Shown here piece after piece: positions 1 to 12,700 of a stretch of DNA of 64,000 nucleotides. Within the stretch, counting starts at the first letter, position 1, and each line of letters starts with the position of its first letter. Location of the stretch: the NCBI RefSeq assembly GCF_963675165.1, contig NC_087380.1, positions 1,603,803-1,667,802 of the forward strand, read 5' to 3'. Position numbers and translations under genes: made by a program. This DNA comes from Halichondria panicea (lineage: Eukaryota > Porifera > Demospongiae > Suberitida > Halichondriidae). The notes beneath the pieces are model-generated. The model made no database searches. It had not been told where the DNA came from and saw nothing but the letters and a program-made list of their open reading frames with translations.

Positions 1-9
1 CCAACTTAC

Positions 10-370
10 TACAGTTTCCAGCTAGATGCAACTGACAATAATATTATAATAGCTTATTATTTTATGCTGTAAGACTATAATCCCAGAAGATCACAGAAAG
101 AGAGAGAAGTTCCATGGGTAGTTATACAGAAGCATGAGCTTAGTTGTAGATATTTAGCTTCAATGATGTCTCCTACTAGATCTATACCTAAAACCAGCAT
201 TCTATATTCAAGTGGCAGTACTGCAAACAAGATTTGATTTGCATCTTTTGCTTTGAGAACTGAATCCATGCCATTGAGAACCTTGAAACTCAAACATAGC
301 ATGCCTAGTTTAAGCTCAGTCTAGGTCTTTCTAGTGACTCTGAGTAGTTGCTATAGTATAGCCTCTCTCC
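10..370. repeat. Duplicated 5' flank block, copy 1
   Basis: This block upstream of gene A is matched, with small indels, by 55605-55915 upstream of gene H. Shared landmarks are ACAGTTTCCAGCTAGA, a run around CCCAGAAGATCACAGAAAG and GAGAAGTTCCATGGGTAGT. Because each copy precedes an Ig receptor gene, a segmental duplication that carried 5' flanking DNA is more likely than an independent transposon insertion, but a dispersed repeat is not excluded. No coding potential was recognised. Confidence 0.7.
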
Positions 371-636
371 TTCTTGCATGTGTAGATCCATCCTGATTTA
401 AGCACTGAGCACCGAGGACTCTCAGTCTCAACTACATAATTTATTTGCAGAACTCTGGTTTTCACATTATTGTAACCACACTGTGGTCATCAACCATGAA
501 TAATATTATTTGTGACCACTATTTACTATCACCCTCATCTTGCCCTCACGATAGGAAGTTCTCCAGACACAATTTTTAATCGGGGCTGGTGCGAGACTAG
601 TGTTCAGTGTTTTCTCTTTTGGCCTATTAACAAAAG

Positions 637-3600
637 ATGTCACTAAAAGCGGCCATTGTGATACTGGTAGTTCTGCTGGTGACCTTGTCAAGTGGTGAGT
701 GGTTGGTGACATACAGCATATCAAATGCGATAAACACTTATACATGTCGATGCAGTCTGTGTATCAAGCTTTAGAGTGTTAAAGGCGTCTCCTACACTGT
801 ACACACACACACAATAAACATTGACACCCCACCTCCCACACACACGCTAGGAGCGGGGCTGGTTCTAAACCTGGACGAGCCCACTCAAGCAATACCGGGC
901 AGTGTGCGACTGAACGTGAACGGATCTCGTACTATAAGCTTGGTGGGGGGAAGCTCGTACGTCATTAGTTGTCAACTCCCCTCTGGCGGCTTCCAACAAT
1001 CACAGGTACGTAAATAGGTGGAGTTTTATATCGTCAGAGTTAGTTAAAGGCACATCATTTCTGATTACGGTGTCTTACATTACACATCACCAGGAGTGTA
1101 TGAAGAGGAGTATGCGACTCCCACGCACATTCCATTCTACATCTAGGACTGATAAATGTGGGCTGGAGGTACAAACCACAACAGACCATGTGCATGATGC
1201 TGATACCACTACACCTACGCACCCACTTAAGATGCGGTTTGATAGTGACGTGGTATGACATACTCATACCGTAACCTGGTTTACACTACAACTGCTACAA
1301 TTGGATACTCCTCTTCATACACTCCTGACATCACATAACACTTCACTGTGGTGTACAAAGCAAATTTCTCATCAGTTTACAACAATTGTTTCCATGTACT
1401 GTAATTTTTTGTACAGAGATCGAAGGAAAATCTATGCTAACAAATGTCATAACTCAGAGGAGGTACGACACGCGTGCCTCGATTAGGCTAATTGCCTCTG
1501 CAATAACGTTGAGCGTGGGCGTAATTATGCCTCGATTATCTACCCACGCTCAACGTTATTGCAGAGGCAATTACAGTAGAACCTCGATTATCCGGCCCTC
1601 CATTATCCGGAACCTCGATTATCCGGCTTGGCAGTTTTCTTTTTAATCAGATTAAATAAAAAAAATGAAAAAAAATGGGCGTGTCCCTCAAATGCGCATG
1701 CGCGTTGCAGCTGTTACCATGGAGACATGCCTGCTTATCTTCTGCGCATGCGCAGACAACCATATGGCACTGCTGTTTATCAATAAAGTGGGTGGATCAA
1801 GGCGTGGTTTGTCTATTCGATTATCCGGCATATTCACTTATCCGGCCTGCTTCTGGAACCAAGGTGTCCGGATAATCGAGGTTCTACTGTAGCTTAATCG
1901 AGGCACGCGTGTCGTACCTCCTCTGGTGAGGATCTACAACTGTAGTAACTACAGACAGTTTTATTCTTGCAACTGTAATGTCCAGAGCTATTCTTGCAAC
2001 TGTGGTGTTATTCTTGCAACTGTAATGTCCAGAGCTATTCTTGCAACTGTGGTGTTATTCTTGCAACTCAATGTCTAGAGCGGAAGTACCTGTCATGTGA
2101 ACAATTACTAACAAGATTCTGGCCCAATTAAACAAATAACCACTAATTGATCTCATTGGTCAACAGCTGTATAGAAAAATATCATACAGCACCAGGCATG
2201 CACAGTTTTCAAATTTTTTGTTTGTTTTTTCATTTGTTCAAGAAAGTAAGTAAAGAGAAAAGAGCCACTCAAAGCAATGACAGAAACACAAAGCTGCTCT
2301 CCAACAAGCTAAGATAGCTAAGCTCCATGGGCGTGGTTTAGATACATTTTATCCAAGAAGAGCTTGCAACTCCAGTAAGGGGCGTCGAATGGTCCCAAGG
2401 AAGCTCTTGAGCATCTGTAGGAGTCGACGTGTTGCTCAACTAGCTCTTTGACGGCTGCAAAATCCGGCATAGTCTTGTTCTTTTTGCAGTCTGCATCGTG
2501 AATTGAATTGTTGCTAGGGGGAGGTCCCTTTATAGTGCTGCGGTCACGTGGTATAAGTTAGATTATGCCACACCTCATTTGGAGGAAGTGCACCCCATAT
2601 ATCCTCTTAGGTGTGGTATATCCTATACATCTTGCAAACAAAGGCTTTGTTCTCGAGTAAGGGCTAGTTTTGCTTACCAGTACATTGAAGGCCATTGCAG
2701 TCTCTCCAGAATCAGGAATAGCAAAATATGTTTGTAATTATACTTTGCCTTGTAGTAGCTGCAAGAAGCTGCAAACTACAAACCAGTTAATGCACCGTTT
2801 TACGCGAGGCATTAACTAGTACATATACAGCTCTGGTAGGTAATCAAAACCTCAATGTTAAGGTAACCAGTGTGTCATCTATGATTGAACCAGAGATAAA
2901 GGAAAGAGAGAGATTGGAAACGGAAGTACCCTCAAATGAACATCCGCTCTTCCTCGCAGTTCAATCGAGGCTATCTTTAGCAAGCCATCTGTAAGGGGTG
3001 TGGCTTGCGAGGTAGCCAAACTGATGCCTATTTCTACACACTGTGGAGAATAAACCACTAGCAGATGTGCTTTTTCTGTACAGCCCACTGATCGATCTAT
3101 AGCTATTTTAGAAGTTACAACCAAGACGCTTATATGTTATAGCAATCAAAAACCCTAAAATATAGCACTTTGAAGCTTATAACTTGACTTGAATGTCTCC
3201 TTTTACTGGGTGTGGTCAGTCATGAGCTCTGACTATACATGGCTTACAGAATAGGCGTGTTATAAATTGCTGAAGGAGATGATGTCTCGAGGAAACACAA
3301 CTTTTTTATTTCGAGCGAGTTACCCGGCAAAAAATGGGACAAAAACGGATGGTTTTCGAGGCCTCTGTGTAGAACCAATGTTAAATTGTCACGTGCATCA
3401 CTTTCAATCTCTCATCCATGATTGACCATACACAAATACTTTACTATAATTGGAAAGCCAAGAATGCAAGCTTGGTGACGACTCTAGCATTTTTATGTTG
3501 TACAGGTTTGGTTTAGGGATGGCTCTGCTGTGGAGATCAGAGTGATGGGCAATAGGACAATGACAGCTGGCGTGTATGCTATATCGGAGAACAGCAACCG

Positions 3601-6600
3601 GTGGGATCTGGTCTTGAATGTGTTTGGCTCTAGCTCCACTGGACGGTATACTTGTCAAAGGATGGACGACCAAGTCTCCCTAGTCATTGGAATGAGTGAG
3701 TGACAACTGTTAAGGAATTAATTTCACATAATTCGCAATCAAAAGAACTGCAAAGAGAGTGAGTATGCGCATGCAATTCGAGTGTTATTCACAATCGATT
3801 AACCTCTCGCATTAATTTGAAACCCGATATATAACAACATCGTAAGTATGTGTATATTCTAGGAGATCATGCAGATAAAACTAGTATATGTAAAGTGCAT
3901 GAAAGTGTATAATTATTATTTACTTGTGTGTTTTGGCCAAAGATCAGCAGATGTTTTGATTTAGGCATATATAGTATCCTATTATCTATTACTTTGTTGT
4001 CCACCACCTCTTAGATCATGTTTGTCATAAATACTGCAATCTGATTGGTTAGAGGAAATGTTCTATCCAATTTAGAAAATCATGTACTTTAATAGAAAAT
4101 CATGTACTTCAATAGAAAATCATGTAGCAAAGATTTGATCAAGATAAGATAATAACCATAATAAAAGTACATAATAATAAGCAATACTTGATGTCAATGA
4201 GTGTTTCTTTGGTATTGTTTCCTTTCTTGCTTGTTCTACTTCTTTACTTGACTTTGGGGGAGCGAATTTCTTGCTTTCTTTGCCACTGGAGCAGTAAGTA
4301 GGTTCTCACTGGCTGTGAAGGAGAGCAAATAGTCTACGAACCTTCGTCTTGCAGGTCAGAGAGAGCAGATAGGAAGGTGGGGCTGGTTGCTGCAGCAGAT
4401 ATGGAGGTGGGGCTGGTTGCTGCAAAGACAGAGTTGGAGGTATGGCTGGTTTGGAAGGAAGCAGGGAAGGATGTGGGCTGGGTCTCAGTACATGTAGTTC
4501 GAAACCGTGTAATAGGCGACTCAAGAAAGCGTTCGGCACAGGAGGAGGCTCAGAATCCATTGTTTGTGCGTTCAAACCATTGTTGTCAGGCGTATGAGCG
4601 TTGTTGCTATGATCTAAAATGCTTAGACACTGTTTAGGAAGTTTCTACGTGATTTAGAAGCCCAAAGGGCGTTCTGTAGAACCCTGAGGACTTCTAAATC
4701 ATGTGGAAACTTCCTAAACAGTGTCTAAGCATTTTAGATCATAGCAACCATGAGTATTTAGCCAATCAGATTTGAATGTTCTTATCTAATCTTTGCTACA
4801 TGATTTTCTAAGTGAAGTACATGATTTTCTATTGAAGTACATGATTTTCTATTGAAGTACATGATTTTCTAAATGGATAGAACATTTCCTCTAACCAATC
4901 AGATTGCAGTATTTATGACAAACATGATTTGTAGTAATACTGCAATCTGATAGGTCACTGAGAGGTCCATTATTTCACTTATGGACCTGAGGTCTTCTAA
5001 GTAGGTCTATTATACTGATTATGCCTACAGGCAAGATGATGTCAAGATTAACTTGTATGGAACATGGCAACATCACACAGTTTATGTTGAAGTCATAGTA
5101 ACGATGATACAGTGCATCATTAAAAATTAATTTTTTTTAAAGTTTTGCGTTCTGCAGTGCCGCTTTGCAGCTTTTATCTCTCTCTTGCAGCTACAATAGC
5201 TAGTGCTCTAGTGCAGAGCTAACTACTATGACAATAGCAACTTTTTATTTGCAATGCGTGATTCTCAAGAAACAGAAACTGCCTTCATCAATGTGAGTTT
5301 TTTTATGTAGACTAGCCAGAGCAAAGCTTTAACGTTGCTTGAGGCTTGTAGAAACTCTTGGTTTCAGAGTCTTCTTTGTGTTAATATAGCCTAGCTTGCT
5401 TAGCACTATTCTAAACCAGTTATAGGCCTCGTCAACGGTCACTATGGAGTTTTGAGACCCTCAGGCCCTTAGTATAGCACCCTCGCTACGCTCGAGATGC
5501 TACAGCCTCGGGCCTTCAGTCTCAAAACCCCATAGAGACCTTGGACTCAGTCTATAACTATTATATGGAAATAATTATGTGTTCTGCACTGTGTGTATAC
5601 TGCATCGGGTTGTTTTGTTTGAGACACTGCGGCTGTTTTGGCAATTGTGCGTAATCAATTATGTTATTGTGTTGAGTAGTCTACATGCATGCATACGTAC
5701 CACCAAGAGTAGCTATACAATAGAGAGAGAGTATCAAACGTAGGCATACTGTGCATCATGCAGATGTATGCGGAGAGTAACGTGACTTCCGCATACATAC
5801 ATCTGATATAACCAAAATTAGTGTTTGCTACATATATAGAATAACCACAAAAACTGGCCCCCAGACAATATAGCCTGACCCAGAGCAAAGGAAGTTGCAT
5901 GGTCACATTGTCAATTAATCTTCTTGTAATTTCCAATTCCTACAGTAAATGCACAGAAACCATAGAAGGAACCCCAACCTACCCAACCCACTGACTCATT
6001 TCATTTTTGCATTCCCTAATCATTCTTGAGTGTTTATCTTAAAACTATCGTTGCTACACCTGCTACATTAAGACAGGAGTCAAAGAAACAAGGAAAGTGC
6101 AGCAACAACTTGTTTGTGGCTAATTTAGTTTTTGGCTCATTGCTCCGAGTTTGACTATTCTATTTACTTTATAGTATCACTGAGTGTTGTTAGTATCATT
6201 TCCTACTAGTATAAAAGGCTATGACCGTTTGCAGCTTTTTGGCTTAGCTATATAGGATAGCTACTTTTCTCTGCAAGTTTCCATATATCTTTTTTCTGTC
6301 TTCGTGCACACACATTCTTCCGTAAACATTTTGATATGTGACCAACTTCCTCTGCCCAGAGGAGGTTGGTCACATATATCACATGTGCTTCAGTAATTAA
6401 CAATCCATGTTTAACCCCCCCCCCCTCTGAGAGCTTTAACAGAAGCATGAACATACATGTAAAGAATAGCTAGCTTACCAACTTAAAATTGACTATGGAA
6501 ATAGGAGACTTACTATAGGTGGTTACCCAATTCTCCCAATTCTCTGGTCAGATAATTAAGGCAGTTCCTCACAATTTATTCTTTTCTTTCAACCCCTCCA

Positions 6601-6668
6601 ACACACACACACACACACGCACACACACACACACACCATACACACACACACACGCACGCACGCACACA

Positions 6669-6725
<57 letters not shown>

Positions 6726-9700
6726 CTATCTATTTAATGCCTTGTGCTAATTCTACAGTGGTTTTCCTTACCTTTGCAGGCTATACTGCAAGAGCACTGC
6801 AACCACAATGTAGTAAATATAGTATTTTGGTTGGCTTCTGTTATGATTGTTAGTAACAAGCCAACAAAATTACTTGCTATGGCCTGCAAAATGCAAACTG
6901 TAACTGGTTTTAATTTGGCAATTTCAAAACTGCCAAATTAGTGGACTTAATTGCTGTAGTAGTCTAAGACGTCAAATTAAAAATCGCCAAATTCTAATAG
7001 CTCACTCGCCAAATAATTATAATAGCCGCTAAATGTTCCAGGTGTCTCATATTTTGTCTGACTGAAGTGATGGTAGCTCTGATGGTAGCTCAGCTAACTT
7101 GTTGCTTGTTCATTGTGGCAAAATGATATGAGCTAAAACTTGTATGTATAGCTATAGGGAGCGGAGGGCCTATATTTACTAGGCTCAAAATTGGATATTT
7201 CCGAAAGCAGTTTGTTGACCTCAAGCATTATAATTATAGAAGGAGTGCTGTGAAAGTAGAGTAGTAACCCCTTGAGTTGTGTGAAAAGTCTGCAATAGCC
7301 AGTATTTTACTCATCATTGATTTTTGTGATGTGTGGTGAACTAAAATAACACAGACAGGTAATCACTACATTGTGGTTGCAGTGCTCTTGGAGTATAGCC
7401 TGCAAAGGTATGGAAAACCACTGTAAGAACCAAAATTAGAGGTTAATGATTGTTTTGTGCTTGCCACCTATAGAAGAACCACATAGACCCATCCCCATTA
7501 TCAGATACTACCACCACAAAACCTGGCCCAGACAATACCCTTATAAATTAAGCCTCCCTCAAGGTCAGATTTAGTTTACACAAGTACACAGCCATGCACA
7601 AGCTAAGTTGAAGTATTACAGCAGCCTATATATCAAGTCTAAGATAAGTTCTATACTTTATGTCAGCATTACCTCAAATGTGAATATAGCTTACAATCAG
7701 CATGGCCCCAAGTGAATAGCTTCCAATAATTATTCAGTATACTAGTTGTTCTGAATGCAACAGATGAATGGGGAGGGTTGGTGCACCGTTAAAGCATAGA
7801 TAGAAGAGGAAGGGGATTGGAAACGAATCACGTGTGCCGAACACTCCTTGTCTGCCGGAAGCATGCATAGATCGAAGAGGGAAGTGATCACTATACTTAG
7901 AAAAAATTTGCATATTCAAGCTTTGAAGTGGCCACTGCTAATGAGGTGTCTATCCAACTAAGAAACCTGCTAGCAGGTCACTATCTGAGTTAGTGACCTG
8001 CTAGCAGGGCTCTAACTAGTACCCACAGGTTTCTAACTAAAACCACAGATGCATGAAATAATTAAATTCAGACAGATTACAATCAGCACAAAATTACAAA
8101 TTGATTGTTATATTACTTCCACGCCTTCCATTCTCTTTGAGGTGGCGCTGTAACCCACAAATTAGTTGGTATAAAGTGTTAGGAGGGTAAGGTTGTTTAC
8201 ATCTTTGTTTCCTTACTTCTAAAACAAATCTTGAAAGCCAAAAATTCATTTCTGCCGAGGTGCTGAATGCGTTTTCTCCAGCTAGTAGTGCTTTATTTCT
8301 TGACATAGCCCAGTCAATCCATAACGTGACAGCCCATTGTGTACAACTCTTAGTTTTTTGCGGAATGCTGATATTTTTGTTTTTTTGGGGAAGCGTAACG
8401 AGAAACTGTAGCTGTAGTAGAGACAGCAGTGACAGCAGTGGTGGAAGTAGTACCAGTAGTGGAGTCAAAGCTTGCAGTTTGAGAACTGGTTATAGCAGCA
8501 TCAATTAAATAGTCGACTTGAGTGAGCAAATCATCACTTATCGGAGTGAAATCCAATAGATTTTCTTCAAATTGGTTTAAATACTCGTTAGTTTGTTGCG
8601 TTGACAGGGCCTTGTAGGGATCGCCCATTTGGGAGCTGGTCACTTGTATTCCACCAACGATACGGTCATCTGGTTCATCAAAAAGTGACTCCCAATTAAG
8701 TCTGATGGGGTGCTCCACTCTCCAACTACAAAAGGTGCATCCAGGACCAGTACAGTCGTGGTACAGTGAGCTAAAATCTTTGGGCTCTCTAAATTTGAAA
8801 GACATCTCTTTTTACTAGCTTGAAACTCTCTTTTTGCATGAAACTAATCTCATTATACGCATTTTCTAAGCGAGATAGACCATGTGTAGTACGGCTTCTT
8901 AGCTGGATAGTAACCCTCGGGATTAGTGGCTTCTGCAAGTCACTAATTGTCCTGGCTGCGCCTCGGGTCAATTAGTGACTTGCCTCAGCCACTACACTCC
9001 CTCAGGTTTACTATCCAGCTAAGAAACCTACTACACATGGTCTAACTAATACTTATACTTCCTCAAAATAAAAATTGTGTTCCAGCCAGCTGATTTCGAG
9101 TATATGGTTTTCTAGTTCTCAAGAATGGCTTTCTAGCTCAGGTCTACATTTGCACTGTACAATGGAAAGTATAGTGCTCCGGCTCCATTTCAGAGTAAGT
9201 GGTGTTGAACTGTTTGTTAATAATAAATAATAATTAATTACTTTCCATTTACTTTCTTTCCTTTTCATGTAAATGCAGGTAGGTTTAAGGAAGCTTTTAA
9301 GACTGTTTTGACAGAGAGTACATAGATTCAAAGCTTCATCACCAGAGGAAGCAGTTGCCTTCAACACAGCTTCTGCGTTGATAGTTTTGTTGGAGGGTTC
9401 TGAACATAGTGTGATGGTTCGGGATTTTACTGTGAAATTCTACTCAGAATTGAAGTCGTGACACTCTGCAGCATCATTTAATTATCATGCACAGTTAAAT
9501 TTATAGAATTGAACAATTATTTATCACAGTTAAGAATTGAACATGTGAACAATTGATTTCTCTATACAATATTATGCTGCCTTCTTTTGGGAAGGGGTTA
9601 TTCTCATCACCTAGCTGCAATGGTCGTCTTCTGTTGTCTTTCAGCAGTTGCCTCTAATTGTTGCACATGTGCTGTTGATCACCCGAAGAGCCTGTGTTCT

Positions 9701-12700
9701 TAGCAAATTCACTAACATTCGGGTTCTCGTTGGATTTACCCCTCTGTCTTTGTTGGCCAATTTAACGGGGTCCTGGCACAACCTGTTGCTGATGACTCCA
9801 GGTACGTATTGTGAACAGATATCTAACCATCTCCACAAATGACCTCACTGCAGGTATTGTTATAAAAGTATAGTGTGGGCAATAATCAGTACAGCATGCT
9901 TACCAGCAATCCTAAATTCATTCTTTCGTGAATGACGATTCAAAATTTTCACGGCATTTCTGTAAGTGCAAACAAAGACAATGCAAAACTTCAAATACTC
10001 CTCTAACAGTATATTAGCAGAATATATTCAACTAGCCCTTTTTAGAGATGAAAAAAGGAGACAAAAAACACTCCTGAAATACTTTATTAGTATGAAAGTT
10101 TCACTTGTATCATTCAAAAAGTAATACTTACGCAAAGCACTAGGACCCAAGTATACAGTTTGACACAAGTACAAACTGCAAATCGGCTTTACGTACATAT
10201 GTGCTAGAGGGAGACATAATTTTGACTATCACCTTACCCTACAAAACTGGCCTATTATTCTGCTTCAACTCTACTGAAGTGAGTTTCTAACTTACCAGGT
10301 ATGAATACAGTTAAGCCACGGACATCTGGCCTAACCCAGAAGTCTAAGTTAGACTCTAACAACGTCTGCAAGAACTGAGTCAGAGAAAATCTTTGTTACA
10401 ATCCCGCCAGAACGTGATTACGTAACAAGGCAAGGAGTGTTTCAACGGATATCATTGAAATTGTCGTTCGTTTCCAATCCCTCCCTTTTCTATCTATGGT
10501 TAAAGACTCTTTAACCCATCATTCTCGACTCTCAAGGTCGGGCATCTGTTTGCCTTTTCTACCTGTATGGTTTTATGCTGTTTGCTCTTTTGTTCCTTTT
10601 TTTTTCTTTTGCTCGCCTAACTAGATAGGATAATACAAGGTATCAAGGATCCACCACTATAATATTAGGACATCAGATGCCAACCTTTTTAAAGATTAAT
10701 TTAAGTGAGCATTCCGTTTGAGCTAGTAACGCAAACAGTTGACACAATTTATCCCACACAAATGATACTTTTTGTATACCCTCAAACGCACACACACACA
10801 CACACAGGCAACCCAGTGGCCATTGCTACTGTTCCCACCCTCTCCCTCACTCTTGGCAGTCAAACCCTTTTTCATGCCTTGATAACCTTTGTGTCAGGTT
10901 CCCCACATCCTACTATGGAACAGATCACATGGACAGTGAATGGAGCTCCCTCAACCGTCACTGGCCACGTCTTCCAACTGCCCCTCAATATTAACTGGGA
11001 CCACGCAGGACTGTATGTGTGTAGTGTCACCACTGCTCAAGGAGCTGCTACCGCTGAGTTCACAGTCACTGTCAATGGTAAGTCTTAGCACATAAATGAT
11101 TGTTGCCAGTGGGTGGCTTCTCTGTATGTATATAAGGAGGCGGCTGTACGATACTGTACTGGGTGCCTTATTTCTAACGTGATGCTAGCTATACAACCTC
11201 CCCTCTCAGTGCAACCCCAGGTGACCCTGTCCCCCGCGACTGTACCCCCGGTAGAGAAAGGCGGCTCCTTCACACTGACCTGTGCTGACCGTGAGGGTAC
11301 ACCCCCTCCAACCTTTGAATGGAGTAGAGACAATCAAGTCATCTCAGGTACCCTCCATCCTCCTAGCAGATCAATTTATATACTTGTACACTGTATTAGT
11401 ACACTGTATCAGTACACACAATTCTGTTGCCTCTTTTATGTAGTAAATAGGCCTAAGAGGTGGTTATTTTTTTCCCAGTGGTAGTTGTTTTTGTCTAGTA
11501 AGAGGTATTGGAACCGAACAATTTTGTGTGAAACATTCCGCGTTTTAGAGTGTGACAAAAACTATGAAGGATTATATTTATAGTCAGTATCAAGGCCCCC
11601 GTAGTGCGTCTAAAAGTATACTAGAAGGACTATACTGCAAACGTTTATAAACAGTACATAGCATGAAGCCATTCTATATAGCACTTAATAACTAAGTCGA
11701 GCGATGTCCTTGCTGTTTCGGCTTCACAGCAGGGAAAGAGAAAAGTTGACATAGTTGACAGTTCAAGCTAAGTCAACGAAAAGAGACTATTTTTAAGACA
11801 ACGGACTTAGAGCCGCTAGTACCAACCACCACTGACCAGTGTGGGGCATATCTAATTAAATGCGTGTATACCGTATAGCGAGTATATTTCGAGAGGACAC
11901 ATTTTTACAGAAAGACCATTACAGTAGAACCTCGCTAATCCGGACAAAATGGCAAACTGAAAAAGAGGAGGGGCTGTCAGTAGAATGGATTACTGCGCAT
12001 GCGCAATGTAAATTGCTTACGTGAGCTGAATCAGCAATAATTTTACTGATAAACTGTCAAGACAATGGCCACTGCAAAGAAAACGAAAAGAGAGCTCACA
12101 AGACTCACTGTATTGGAGAGAAAGTTGAGATAAAGACTATTCTAGCTAGCAGCTTCCCTTCTGGCCACAGTAATATTATAATACATGTACAAAAGTGTAT
12201 TCGTTAATGATATTCATAATCAATTAATGACATCTGTTAATCTGGAAATTTCATGTATTCGGATGGGGTCTGGTTCCGCTCTATTCGGATTAGCGAGGTT
12301 CTACTGTAGAAAAGTTTTCGTGGTTTTAATTTTCGCGGAATAGCAGCCTTTTTTGCAGCATGCATGCAATATTAAATTTGTGGGTATAAATGTTTGCGGT
12401 ACATGCTTATAAGCAAAAACTGCGAACATTTTATACCTGCTACATATACAGGAGTTATAGAAGTTACCCCTCTCCCCCTCTCCTCGTGTAGGTGATGGTT
12501 CTCGTGTGCTCGTGACTGCCTCTGTTGAAGATGTTAGCTCCACCCTCACCATAATGTCAGTAGAGCTTGGTGATGCTGGGAGCTACAGTTGCACTGGGGC
12601 CAATGGAGCCGGAGCATCCACACGGCGCACTGACGTCATTGTGTTGTGTGAGTTGCTCATCTGTAGTAGTGGTCCATCACTATCAGTGCATACAATCACG

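Noticed and set aside
4306-4637. ORFs on both strands inside the foldback element
   Set aside because: Pro/Leu-rich on one strand and Val/Ala-rich on the other, produced by short internal repeats of the element.
6519-6737. Thr/His-rich ORF
   Set aside because: It is translation of the (CA)n microsatellite and has no independent support.
9641-9842. Overlapping 65-residue ORFs on both strands with AG and GT borders
   Set aside because: Does not fit the phase of gene A and matches no domain I recognise; may be transposon debris.
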